Below are positions 33,957-44,550 of a DNA stretch of 64,000 nt, piece after piece. The notes under the pieces were generated by a model that worked only from the letters and a program-made list of their open reading frames with translations, had not been told where the DNA came from and ran no database searches. Source of the DNA: Myotis daubentonii. Taxonomy: Eukaryota; Chordata; Mammalia; Chiroptera; Vespertilionidae. The translations under genes were made by a program, and so were the position numbers. How positions within the stretch are numbered: position 1 is the stretch's first letter; every line of letters starts with the position of its first letter. The stretch is taken from NCBI RefSeq assembly GCF_963259705.1, contig NC_081840.1:113990074-114054073 (forward strand), in the 5' to 3' direction.

Positions 33957-34094
33957 TTATATGAAACATCAAATGGTTGCCTCCCACACACACCCCGACT
34001 AGGGATTGAACCTGAAACCTGACCAGGAATCGAACCCACCCCATTTTGGTGTGCAGGATGATGCTCCAACCAAATGAGCCACAGGCACCAGGGC
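33889..34094 (-). mobile_element. VES-type SINE, second copy in the same L1
   Basis: A-rich tail then a long GA array (33909-33953), 'atgaaacatcaaatggttgcctccc', gactagggattgaacctgaa, gaccaggaatcgaacccacc and a head ending caccaggg. The related subfamily to that at 17222 is suggested by the 'ggtgtgcaggatgatgctcc' stretch. It lies 114 bp from the previous SINE. Confidence 0.88.
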
Positions 34095-34544
34095 ACTGCT
34101 GTAAACATATTTACATAAGTCTTTGTGTGGACATATGTTCTCATTTCTCTTGGGGAAATATCCAGGTGTGAAATAACTGGGTCATAGGGTGAGTGTACTT
34201 AGTAGTATATTTAAGCTTTATTAGAAGTTGCCAGTCGGTTCTTCAAAGGAATTGTACCTAATGTGTTTAAAATTATTGCAAACACTTCCACCTTGTCTAT
34301 TATAATACTTGTGTTTCAGCATTGGTTAGGGTGTCATCCTTTGTCATAGAGTTGTTTGGCATTTTTATGAAGTTACCTCAGTCTTTTACTTTATGTATCC
34401 TGGGGCTTGTGTCTTCAAAAGGAGATTTAAAATTCTTAAAAATATATTTTTAAATGCCTTTTAGTTTGTTTTTCACATTTTGCTCCTCATTCCATCTAGA
34501 ATTTAATTTTTATGTGAAATGTGATAAAACTTAATCTTAGACCA
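34095..34544 (-). mobile_element. Old L1 (L1ME-type) segment 2
   Basis: Resumes with ctgctgtaaacatatttaca, gtctttgtgtggacatatgt, tctcatttctcttggggaaa and 'gaaataactgggtcatagggtgagtgt', exactly where segment 1 stopped. Ends near 34545 where an antisense MIR trace (34550-34660, cccatttcacagataagaag) begins. Confidence 0.85.
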
Positions 34545-34675
34545 AATCATACAAGGTAGGAATTATTGTCCCATTTCACAGATAAGAAGGTTGAGACTCA
34601 GAGAGGTTCTATGACTAGTTCAAGCCACCAACTAGCAGGGAGAGATCTAAGATTCAAAAGCAACTTTGATTCCTT

Positions 34676-34693
34676 TAAAATTGTTTATCTCAG
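34676..34693 (+). repeat. Left target duplication of the L1 insertion
   Basis: taaaattgtttatctcag, identical to 35686-35703. The upstream bases give a cttt|aaaa junction, which matches the L1 endonuclease preference (TTTT/AA on the other strand). Confidence 0.93.
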
Positions 34694-35685
34694 GATTTAA
34701 CATTTTTGGAGGAACCAAGATGGCGGCGATATAGGCAGACGCGTCCCAGGTCGTGTCCCGGAGCAAATGGAATGAGCAGCTGAAACTAGTAACACCCACA
34801 CCGAATTGGCGAAATTGCTCAGCTGGTGAGAGGGTTTGCAGCCGGGAAGAGCAGAACTCCCCTGGAAAGCAGATCCAAGCAACAGCAACCTCCTGAGCAC
34901 CACATCCTCTGCTGAGGCACAGCAGCTGTACGTGAAACCTCGCCCCACCAGCCAGAAGAGCCACCACAGCTGTGAACAGCACCCACCAGAGGAGCTGCTG
35001 CCAACTGAAGAGCAGCAGCTACCGCAACCGCCCGAAGAGCAACCACAGACCAAGGAGTCACTGCCACCCAGGGAGCAACCACTGAACGACTCAACATCTA
35101 GATATGTCAGTGAGATCAAACATGGGTAGACAAAGAAACCCCCAAAGGAAAGAGAAGGAGGACTCTCCAGAAAAGCAGCTAAGTAATACAGAGGCATGCA
35201 ACATGACAGATAAAGAATTCAGAATAAGGGTCCTAGAGTGCATAAACCGGATGGAGGAAAAAATCGACAACCTCTTCAAGAAGCAAGAAGAAACAGATGA
35301 AAAAATCGATAACATATGGAAGAAGCTAGAAGAAACAGATGAAAAAATCGATAACATATGGAAGAAGCTAGAAGAAACAGATGAAAAAATCAACAACTTA
35401 AGTAAGACCCAAGAAGAAATGAAGAGTGATATAGCTGCAATGAAAAACTCCATTGAAAGTATCAACAGTAGACTAGGAGAAGCGGAGGACCGAATTAGTG
35501 AATTAGAAGACAAGGAAGCAAAACACACCCAAAATGTACTGCAATTGGAGAAAAAAATTAAAAGACAGGAGGAGAGCCTAAGGGAGCTTTGGGACAACAT
35601 GAAACGAAACAACATACGAATAATAGGAGTACCAGAACAACAGAAGGATGAACAAGGATTAGAAAACCTACTTGAAGAAATAATA
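34694..35685 (+). mobile_element. L1 5' fragment (5' UTR plus half ORF1), no poly(A)
   Basis: After 14 extra bases (gatttaacattttt) the insert begins with the bat/carnivore-type L1 5' UTR motif ggaggaaccaagatggcggc, continues through the 5' UTR, and enters ORF1 at 35122. It stops abruptly in ORF1 at 35685 and is followed at once by the right-hand target duplication. It therefore keeps the 5' end and has lost everything 3', the reverse of usual L1 truncation, and has no poly(A) tail. Confidence 0.92.
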
Positions 35686-35688
35686 TAA
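35122..35688 (+). pseudogene. L1 ORF1 amino-terminal half, 3'-truncated
   Basis: The frame runs without a stop for about 188 residues from the start MGRQRNPQRK to a stop that falls inside the flanking target duplication; an upstream in-frame ATG is at 35104. It shows a basic start, a long coiled coil rich in E, K, I and N, including a 14-residue repeat (EETDEKIDNIWKKL), and the beginning of the RNA-recognition region (NNIRIIGVPE). The rest of the RRM and the C-terminal domain are missing. ORF1p is an RNA-binding trimer of the L1 RNP. The intact frame suggests a recent insertion. Not expected to be functional. Confidence 0.9.
35281..35395 (+). repeat. 42-bp tandem repeat in the ORF1 coiled coil
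   Basis: Two identical 42-bp units and a diverging third (unit begins gaagaaacagatgaaaaaat) encode repeats of 14 residues, that is two heptads. The in-phase length keeps the coiled-coil register. Confidence 0.9.
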
Positions 35689-35703
35689 AATTGTTTATCT
35701 CAG
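35686..35703 (+). repeat. Right target duplication of the L1 insertion
   Basis: taaaattgtttatctcag, 18 of 18 identical with the left copy. Confidence 0.93.
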
Positions 35704-36699
35704 AACTCCAGGCTCCTGTCTTCATCCTTAACATAAATTCTGTAGGAAAGAAGAGGAAATAGCAATATGTATGCACACATACATATATGCACACACTGAT
35801 ATGCATGTACACACTCATGTATAAAGAAACACAGGAAGAATACATCAGGAACTAATGGGACAGAGTGGAGACCATTTTCCAAATATGAATTTAGATGTAC
35901 TTTTGTGTTTTTAATTATGTACATAATTTATTTTTTCAATAAATTCAACCAAAATGGATAAAAAATTAGAAAAAATAAACTCCCAAATTGTGCACAAACA
36001 TAAACAAATGAACCTAACTGTAAATTAATTTGAGAACCTAACTATACAGCAAAAAGAATTATTTCAAATAACTTAAGAAAAATATCCTGACTAAACACCT
36101 ATGATGGGATATACTCCCAGGGCAAATAAAACTACAAATAAATCTAAGCTTTACTTACTAGGTTTATTATCAATAGTTATAATAGTATTATAATTTTGAA
36201 AGTATTTTATGTATATTGTAAAACAAAACAAATAAGTAAATATATTAACCCTATTCAAAACCAAGATTTTCTGTGTCAGAGAAAATATTTAAATATTAAA
36301 TTAACAAAAATGGAGTTAGAAAGAGCACCTGGAATAGTAAACTTGAATGGATGATACTATGCACTCATTTTATTTCCCCCATTTCTGTTCACTGAAAGAT
36401 CCTGGAAGCAAGAACCCCAGGGGCAATGAGACCACCCAGTGTCCAGACCTTGGTTTCTAAGACCAGTACCCAACAAAGGAACTAGATCTTCTGGAGAAAT
36501 GACAAATTCCAGGTCTGAGGAAAGGAAGGCCGGGCATATGATTGTTCCAAGAAGCAGAGAGTTCTTAAAGACCAGTGGGGTCATATCCAAAAGATGCAGA
36601 AGCAGACTCGAAGGGACCCCTTTGCCTAAATTTTGGACTACTGAGCATCAAAAAGAATAATAACTGTAATTAATTAAACAAAGAATTTGTTTAAAATTT
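35704..36699. other. AT-rich stretch, probably degraded LINE
   Basis: Very AT-rich from 35880 to 36330 with no open frame of note and no clear transposon ends. Text such as gggcatatgattgttccaag and 'cataggatgcagaagcag'-like stretches recall old L1 3' sequence. A definite call needs a repeat search. Confidence 0.4.
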
Positions 36700-36730
36700 C
36701 ACATTAAACAAATAGAAAAATCCATGAGTT

Positions 36731-36769
<39 letters not shown>

Positions 36770-37455
36770 TCTTCATTACAAAGAAAGCAAGCTGAGGAAA
36801 TCATCAATGGGTGCTAAAAAACTACTGGGTGAAGGTTGTTGGAGAACAAGATATTAGTGCAGTTCTCCCAGATGATTAACTATTTAAAAAGGGCGAACAC
36901 ACCGTATAAAGAGAGATGTCTTGGTCAAGAGTTTAATGGATCACACCTGGCACCATTGCCTGCCACCACAGGCCCCTGGTGAGAGGGGCCATGAAGAGCA
37001 CATCGCCTCTGGAGTGTTCCCGCCAAGTGTCAGCCTTTAGCCCTAACTCCCAGCTCACAGGATTTGCAGAGGACAGAGGAACAGCTTAAATCACAGCAAG
37101 AGAAAATCAGGCAAACCCACAGTGTGGGCCACTCTGAGGTGTCGATTCTTCAAAAGGCCAAAGCCAAGAGCATTTTAGCACAAAAGAGACCTGCTGCACA
37201 CATGTGAAGTGGGAAACTTCATAAGATCCTGCTAAAATCAAATCAAGCAATCAACCGAAGAAAAAAGTCTGTGAAAAACGTATTTGGGGCAGTTGGGATG
37301 TGACTATGGACAGGCGGTAGGGGCTCCATGGAATTACAGGATGGGAATGGATGTGTCACCATGTAGATACCTTTCGAGAAGATGTGAGCTGAGCAACTGA
37401 GGAGCAAAGTATCATGAGATCCCTAACCTATCTGCAAACTGTTCTGCAAAGGCCA
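36700..37455 (+). mobile_element. Probable old L1 3' UTR (L1ME/L1MC-like)
   Basis: Several phrases recall old L1 3' UTRs in sense: gagttctgagagagagag region, tgggtgctaaaaaactactg, 'tatttaaaaagggcgaacacaccgtataaagagagatgtcttgg', tttggggcagttgggatgtg and caaagtatcatgagatccct. Diverged. A (GA)n microsatellite is at 36733-36767. Confidence 0.55.
36733..36767. repeat. (GA)n microsatellite
   Basis: About 17 pure GA units. Confidence 0.95.
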
Positions 37456-37734
37456 ATGTCTATAGAGTGGGCTAAAGCAAGTATGCCGCAGATTGAAATT
37501 GCCCAATAGGGCCAGGACCAGGGGGAGGCCAGTGAGGTGCCTGGGGAGCAAAGCTGAAGATCCATCACCCTTAGTGTCCACCCCACACCTTCAGACCCCG
37601 GGAGTGAGTGCCGCTGTCGACGCTGCCTGAGGCACCTGGCCGGCCTCATCTGGTCCCGACCTTGTTGCTGAATCTGGGTAAAGGGACAATGGATGCTCAT
37701 TATGTTCATTTTTTTCACTTTTCAGTGTGTTTAA

Positions 37735-38155
37735 AATGGTGGAACAGGTCAAATGCCCATCGACGACTGAATAGTGTATCTGTACAATGGAATCTGATTT
37801 GACCATAGAAAGGAATGAAATCCTGAAGCGCACGATCATTGGACGAACCTGAGACACATTATTCTAAGGGCGAGAAGCCAGGCACAAGAGGCCACCTGTT
37901 GCATGCTTCCCTCTATGTGATATGCTCCGAACAGGCAGGCCCATAGAGGCAGAAAGCAGGTTGAAGGTTCCCAGGCGCCTGGAGGAGGAGGTGGGGCTGG
38001 GAAGTGGTTATTTAAGGGATATGGGTGTTTTTACAAAGCAACAGAGTTTTGAAAGCAGAGAGAACTGGTGGATGCATAACATCGTGAATGCACTGAATTG
38101 TACACTTTAAAATGGCTAATTGTAGGTTATGTGAATTTCACCTCAAAAAGGTTGA
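37735..38155 (+). mobile_element. Old L1 3' end (L1M, sense)
   Basis: Sense L1 3' end: aatgcccatcgacgactgaa, tctgtacaatggaatctgat, catagaaaggaatgaaatcc, 'gagacacattattctaagggcgagaagccaggcacaagaggccacctgttgcatg', cactgaattgtacactttaa and gtgaatttcacctcaaaaag. Typical of L1MB/L1MC to L1M4 subfamilies; many substitutions. Confidence 0.9.
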
Positions 38156-41100
38156 TCACAACAAAGTTAAGAAACAAAATTATAAGAAAACAGGAATAAA
38201 AATACATTTTCAAAAGTGATTAAAACTGTACATGCATGCACACAAAGGAAGATCTCTTGGAATCCTGGCCCAAGGTGAGGTGGCAAAGTGGTGACAAGAG
38301 TCAGGCGGTGTGGGCTCGCACTGACGCCCAAGTGACCTGGTGCACTCACTGCCCCTCTGAGCTGGTTCCCGCTCCCCAAGCGGCCACTCCGAGCCTCTGC
38401 GCTCCCCCAGGTCCCTGGGCCACAGGCAGGCTGCACAGAGCGCGCTTCCCTCCCTGCGAACCTGGACGCAGGTGGTCACGGTACAGGGAAGTGTGCTCCT
38501 GTCCTGGGAACTCTCTGGTCCCTTTTCTGGCCTGACCCCGGGAGCAGGGTTCCTGCGGGCAGGTGACGCTGATTCAGCCAGGAGGGGCGGTTGATGAAAC
38601 AGCTTCTGAGGGAGCTAGCGACACCTCTGCTGGCTCTTCTGGCCCCGGGGCTGTGGCCTAGAAGAGAGGGCTGGGTGCTTATGTGTGCGTGTGGGATACA
38701 CATGGCAGACCCACCAACCCTGGCTGAGCACTTACTATGCGTCAGCCACCGTGTGCAGTGTCCTCTCCCTCGTTCTCCTAGTGACCCTTTGATATGGCAA
38801 CTGTTATTGGGTCCCAATCATGGGAAGGAAAGGGAAGGGTGGGCAGGGCAGGTGGGGTCCCCAAGGCAAGCACGCCAGCCGGTGAGCAGCGGGCTGAGCT
38901 CTCCATGGGGACACCCTGGGTCCGCCTGGCAGCTGGGAGGAAGGGGTTGCTGTCTGTTAAACGCCTCCTGTGCACCATCCCTGCTAAGCTGAGTCCCGGT
39001 CTCCTTGCTGAATGCTTACGAATGCCCACGCAGCAGGCATCTGCGTCTAACCTCGGCACAGAGGAGGGAACGGAGGTGCAGAGAAGTGACGTCGCCTGCG
39101 TCACACAGCCACTGAGCCAGAGTCAGGATTCAAGCGGCTCTGCCTGAGCCCACTGCTCACCCTGCCTTCCCAAAGGCGACCCCCTGTAGGTGTTTTTATT
39201 GTGGGCGCCCCCTTTCACTTGCTTCTCTGAGGAGCATTTCAACCTCACGGGGCGAGAGGAATAGAACAGGCCTGCGTCTGTCTAGAAAAATAACGGGGCT
39301 GAGCTGCCCGTGTGGGTCTGGCGGTGTCTTTACAACACGAGCCTCCTGAGAAAACTGGGCAAGGACACCGGGATCCCCGGCTGCCACTGGCATCTCCTCC
39401 TTGATGCTCCATGGAGGTTGGAGATGGAAGCTTCCAGAAGGGAGGACGCACATGGCAGTTAGACTGCTCACAGGACAGGAGCATAAATAGTTCTTGAGGG
39501 ACACCAAGGGCAGGTCACAGACATGGACAGAGTCCTCTGGAAGCCCTTCTGTGTCCAGGGAAAGTCGCTAGAGCTCCCCCATTCTCTGGAGGTCCCAGCC
39601 AAGCAGCGCTGAGCCAGGGCTGAGGAGACAGGAGGCCACAGCCTCAGTCCCTCGTGGGCCTGTGTTGGGCCCTGTCCGTGAAAAGCCACGGGCAGCGGCA
39701 GCCTCTCCTGTGTGCTCAGCCACAGGGCTAGCAATAGGAAAGGCCCAGGCTTCCAGGCCACCAGGTGTGAGCCACCCACCTCCTCCTCTCTCCTCACAGA
39801 GCAACACTGGCTAAGCTGGTTGAAGCCAGTTCCTGTCGGCCTCTGCCCTCCTCTTTGCACCTGCCCATCTGCTCTGGGCATGGCTGGGCCTCCACGGAGG
39901 GGCTGGGGCCTGTCCCTCTGGAGGTGAGGTCTCTTCTGGGGCTGGGCACTGCTGTCAGCCCCGTTGTGGGAGCGTCCTGAGGATTCCTGTCCTGGTGGGA
40001 GGCCTGCACCGGATCAATTTTCCCTTCTCATTTCTTTGCATAGAGAAGGCTGGGGCGTGCCAAGAGGAAGCAACTGTCATCCTCCGGTGGATTTCTAAGG
40101 GAAAGCTGGGCTGCCATGACCCCCCTCTAGGCTTTGGGGTCCAAATCACTTCACAGGGATTGAGCCCTTTTTGGGATCCAAGGTATGAGAGTGGGAGGAC
40201 AGAGGAGGAGAGGGCCGCAGCCATGGCCTCTGACATGAGAGGTGACACGGAGGGCTTTCTGGCAGAAGGTGAGACCTCAGGCTCTAGCCTGGGAGGAAGT
40301 GTAGGTCCCAGGACTGAGCTGAATTGGAGATGGTGGGCTGCGAAGTACCCGCCCCACCAGGTCAGCCAGATCCAAGTGAGGAAGTACCTGCCAGGATCCT
40401 TCCTTCACCCTCCCCGTCCATCCATGCATCCATGCATCCATCATCATCAAGTGTCTGCTGTATGCCGGACTCTGGCCTAGACTTCGGGAGCAAAAGGTAA
40501 GTGAGGACATGGTTCCTGTCCTCACAGCCTGCAAGGGAGGAAGAGAGGAAAGCAAATCATAATGGAGAGGCTGGTGCAAAGTAGATGGCTTGGAGGGTTT
40601 GGGGGTGAGCTCTCTACTGGGGGGCAAGAGAGTCTTCACAGAAGAAAAATATTTGAGTGGGTTCCCAATTAGCTAGGCAGGGAGGAGAGGGAAGATCATT
40701 ATGGGCAGAGGCACTGGCAGGTGCAAAGTCACTGAGGCCTCAAAGAGCTGGGCATGTGGTCTGCCTTGCACAGTCTGTTGGGACGACCACTTCAATGGGG
40801 CAAGTAGACGGAGATGATGCTAAAGTGGGCTGGTCCAGAGCGAGGCAGCCTAGAATGCCATGCGGAGGAGGAAGAAGTGATCCAATACCCTTGGGTATGA
40901 ATGGGTCCCTGTGTCAGTGGCTCTGTCTGCACCTTGAGGGTTTTGAACCACCCGGCCTAGACTCCTGTAGGGCTCTCCCTCCCTGGTACCCTCCCTGGGA
41001 TGCCCACCTGGGCTGCTACCGCTTTGGCCAGGGTCATGCCCACACTGAGATGGCAAGAGCTGACCCTCCTGGCAGGCAGCCTGTGACCCAAGACATGTGT

Positions 41101-41897
41101 GGACTTCTGAAGCAGGCCCAGCTCATCTCTATTCTCTTCACAACCCCACCCCAGCCTCAAACAAGTGAGTTCTTCCAAGTGGATTCATTGTCGCTACTCA
41201 ACAGCTGCTGCGTTCGTGTCCCTTGCCAGAAGAGGGGAGGCCTCTGCTGCTGGCCCTGCCCTCCTTTGTCACCGCTGCCCAGCTTCTTGGCAGGGAGCCC
41301 TGGCACCTTGTTATCTCAGGGTTTATGCTGTCACCCTTTATTACAGAACCTTCGGAAATGCTGTGAACCATCTCATCAGTTATGCTCTTCACAACTGCCT
41401 GCGTGGGCCTCTGGGCCTGAACCACAAGGCGACCACAGTGCATCAGCAACTATGGGCCTGGCCTGGGCCTCTTCCCCTCTGCGCCCCAGCCTGAGCAGCC
41501 CACCATGCTTCCCTTTCTCTCTTTCTTTTTCTTTTTCTAAATCTTAGAAAGTGAGGTGAAGCACTGCAAGGCCCTGGAGGTGGGGTCTTGAAGGTGGGGT
41601 GTGGGTTGAAAATGAGGGTGTTTGGGGGGTTGGGAGATGTCGGGGGTGGAGGTGAAACAAATGAGAGCCATTGAGGCTGGTCCAGCAAGGACGACGAGAT
41701 CAGAGCAGGCTGAGTGGAGAGGTGGGGAAGGGCCGATTCTTCCCACTGAGTTTCCTCTGGCTTCCAGACAGTACCTGAGCCAAGGAGCCTCTTGGGAGAG
41801 CAGGGGGTGAGGCGCATGCCGCGTGAGTGAGTGTGCAGTGGGGAGGGAGAAGGGGGTTTCCTACACTCCATCCTTGGAGAACCAAGTGCTCTCCTTC
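38156..41897. other. GC-rich unique stretch with MIR and L2 traces
   Basis: No gene is recognised. MIR-like antisense traces occur near 38705-39145 (gctgagcacttactatgcgt, cacagaggagggaacggagg, cgtcacacagccactgagcc). An L2- or MIR3-like antisense block is at about 40440-40760 (gtgtctgctgtatgccggac, ctgcaagggaggaagagagg, actggcaggtgcaaagtcac). The 296-residue plus-strand frame at 40657-41547 has no known domain. Confidence 0.5.
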
Positions 41898-41911
41898 AAT
41901 GGAGAGACTTT
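41898..41911 (+). repeat. Left target duplication of the old L1
   Basis: aatggagagacttt, identical to 43591-43604, bracketing the 1.7-kb nested block. Confidence 0.88.
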
Positions 41912-42074
41912 TTATAAAAGTACAGTTGACATATAATATTATATTCATTTCAGGTGCACAGCATAGTGAGTCGACATTTACATACCTTACAAAGTGATCA
42001 CCATGACAATTCTAGTAACCTGTCACTGTACAAAGTATTATGATATTATTGACTCTATTCCCTGTTCTGAACAC

Positions 42075-42341
42075 CAGTGATTTCCAACTGATGTGCCGCA
42101 AGAATTTTTAAAAACATGCAATACCCGACTATTTAGTCAGGGGAACTGACCTCTTTTCCCTTAGATTGTCAAATGAAAAAATGACAACAGCCTATACAGC
42201 AATAGGCATCCAGTGTGAATGAATAAAAATTTTACTTACTTTTTTTTGTCAGATTGGCAAAAAATATAATTTTTGGTGTGCTGCAGAATTTTAGTAATTA
42301 GTTTACATGTGCCATGAGATGAAAAAGGTTGAAAATCACTG
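42075..42341. mobile_element. Non-autonomous hAT element (267 bp) in the old L1
   Basis: Starts CAGTGATTTCCAACTG and ends with the complement of CAGTGATTTTCAACC. Octamers ctgaacac (42067-42074) and ctgtacac (42342-42349) form an 8-bp target duplication with one mismatch. The interior holds gatgtgccgcaagaattttt and a near-mirror tgtgccatgagatgaaaaag near the end. No coding capacity. Confidence 0.92.
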
Positions 42342-42370
42342 CTGTACACTATATTCCTGAAACTTATTTA

Positions 42371-43396
42371 TTTTTTTTTACTTTTAATTTCTTTATTGAT
42401 TAAGGTATTACGTATGTGTCCAAATCCTCCCTATTACCCCCCCTCATGCCCTCACCCCTCTGTTGTATTTGTCCATTGGTTAGGCTTATATGCATGCATA
42501 CAGGTCCTTTGGTTGATCTCTCCTCCTTACCCCCACACTCCCCTACCTTCCCTCTGAGGTTTGACATTTTAATCAATGATTCTCTGTCTCTGTATCTGTT
42601 TTTGTTCATCAGTTTATGTTATTCATTATATTCCATAAATGAGTGAGATCATGTGGTATTTATCTTTCTTTGACTGGCTTATTTCACTTAGCATAATGCT
42701 CTCCAGTTCCGTCCATGCTGTTGCAAATGGTAAGAACTCCTTCTTTTTTTACTGCAGCGTAGTATTCCATTGTGTAGATGTACTACAGTTTTCTAATCCA
42801 CTCATCTGCTGATGGGCACTTAGGCTGTTTCCAAATCTTAGCTATGGTGAATTGTGCTGCTATGAACATAGGGGTGCATATATCCTTTCTGATTGGTGTT
42901 TCTGGTTTCTTGGGATATATTCCTAGAAGTGGGATCACTGGATCAAATGGGAGTTCCATTTTTAATTTTTTGAGGAAGCTCCATACTGTTCTTCACAGTG
43001 GCTGCACCAGTCTGCATTCCCACCAGCAGTGCACGAGGGTTTGTTTTCCTCCTCATCCTCGCCAGCACTTGTCATTTTTGATTTGTTAATGATAGCCATT
43101 TTGACAGGTGTGAGATGGTACCTCATTGTCGTTTTGATTTGCATCTCTCGGATGATTAGTGACTTCGAGCATGTTTTCATGTGTCTCTTGGCCTTTCTTT
43201 TGTCTTCTTTCGAAAAGTTCTATTGAGGTCCTTTGCCCATTTTTTGATTGGGTTGTTTATCTTCCTTTTGTTAAGTTGTATGAGTTCCCTGTAAATGTTG
43301 GAGATTAAACCCTTATCAGTGATAACATTGGCAAATATGTTCTCCCATGCAGTGGGCTTTCTTGTTGTTTTGTTGATGGTTTCTTTTGCTGTGCAA
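42371..43396 (-). mobile_element. Younger bat L1, 5'-truncated, inserted in the old L1
   Basis: Read on the minus strand: a stub of ORF2 (antisense gtgggctttcttgttgtttt) to a 3' UTR whose end is bat-type (complement of ctttattgattaaggtatta) and a poly(A), seen as ttttttttta at 42371. Target duplication aacttattta is at 42361-42370 and 43397-43406. ORF2 reading frames at 42962-43180 and 43177-43482 correspond to its C-terminal part (for example [18 protein letters not shown], then a degraded Cys-rich motif). Confidence 0.93.
42962..43396 (-). pseudogene. L1 ORF2 C-terminal remnant, frame-shifted
   Basis: Two overlapping minus-strand frames hold recognisable ORF2 sequence: [20 protein letters not shown] followed by [20 protein letters not shown], and then [20 protein letters not shown] and [20 protein letters not shown]. 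They are out of frame with each other near 43180. The part is the C-terminal region of the L1 endonuclease/reverse transcriptase; the catalytic domains are absent, so the copy cannot move by itself. Confidence 0.88.
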
Positions 43397-43590
43397 AACT
43401 TATTTATGTTTTTAACTAGAAGTTTGTACCTCTTGATTTCTTTTACTTTTTTGCTCAAACCCCCTCCCCTCCCCTCTATCAACCATTAGTTTGTTCTCTG
43501 TGTCTATGAGCCTGTTTCTGTTTTGCTTGCTCCTTTGTTTTGACCTCCAGATTCCACATATAAGTGAACTCATATAACATTTGTCTTTCT

Positions 43591-43604
43591 AATGGAGAGA
43601 CTTT
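43591..43604 (+). repeat. Right target duplication of the old L1
   Basis: aatggagagacttt, identical to the left copy at 41898-41911. Confidence 0.88.
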
Positions 43605-44550
43605 GTGTCACTCATATTTTAAGAGACATGAGTACAATTAGATGAGTGTCTGCTTGTCACCTGGCTAAGATAGAATACTAGTCATAACCGTAGGCTCTTG
43701 CAGTGTGCAATGACTTCCACACCCAGGATCACGGAGGAGTGTCCTATTAACCCTGTGGAGTAGGTAGGCTCGTCCCTGTCTTACAGATGAGGAAACAAGG
43801 TGACCTGCTTAGGGCCACACTGTAGGGCAGGTGAGGATCAGGTCTAGCCAGACTCCCAACCCAACGAGGAGAAGACTTCTTAGGCGGAGAGAAGGAAGCC
43901 TTAAGGAGGTTGAGACGAGGATAATGACATCGGTGTGTGGGGTCAAGGACAGCCACAGCCAGCATGGGCGTGGTCTGGTGCTTGTTGTTTTATGCACATA
44001 TTGTTTACATGCAATTTCAGGGACTCAGAGGTGCTGCCCAGGGACAGTGAGGGGCCCAGAAAGGGAGAGAGGACAGCACGGAGGCTTCCGGGTAGCTGGG
44101 CCCTTCCTGTGCTCCGGGTGAAATTCTTGACTCAGGGTGAAAGCATCGTCTGAGAAAATGGGGTTTTTCCTCCCAAGCTCTCAGCGCAAGATGTAGGCTT
44201 CAGGACCGCCTGCGTCTCTTACAATTTGTTCCCTGCAGCTACACTCTGCCTCGCAGTGATTGGCTAGGCATCCCAGCAAATGATGCAGCGACAGCTAAAT
44301 CAACGCGACCAGCAGTGGGTCGCAAAGGGGTAGCAGGCCATAAACTCCTATCGTAATGTAAAATATAAAACTATTTTTGAAGTCCTAGAAAATGAACACA
44401 GATGTTTATTTCATACAAGAAGGGCCTCGATTTGCTATAAATCTACAGATAGATAATAAAATGTCCTCCTCCACTGTATCGTAAATTCAACCTAAATATA
44501 CTATCTTTAATACGTATTAATTAACATTTTATTTAAGAAGCTATTTTTTT
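43605..44550. other. Unique stretch with an AT-rich island
   Basis: A MIR-like antisense trace at about 43715-43860 (cctgtcttacagatgaggaa). AT-rich island 44340-44550 with ttaatacgtattaattaaca has no transposon signature that I recognise. No gene. Confidence 0.45.

Larger units (their letters stand above)
41912..43590 (-). mobile_element. Old L1 (L1M-type), nest host, 5'-truncated
   Basis: Minus-strand L1 whose 3' UTR starts at 41912 (aagtacagttgacatataat, catttcaggtgcacagcata) and which ends at 43590 (gattccacatataagtgaac, then cattcatataac-like text). It is broken by a hAT element (42075-42341) and a younger L1 (42371-43396). Removing both joins its halves cleanly. The 14-bp target duplications at each end define the original insertion. 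Confidence 0.88.

Noticed and set aside
35122..35688. A host coiled-coil gene
   Set aside because: Protein is L1 ORF1 and is flanked by L1 5' UTR and target duplications.
40657..41547. 296-residue plus-strand open frame
   Set aside because: Longest frame in the window, but composition simply follows GC-rich DNA, no known domain, overlapping frames on the other strand are nearly as open, and the 5' part overlaps an L2/MIR3-like repeat.
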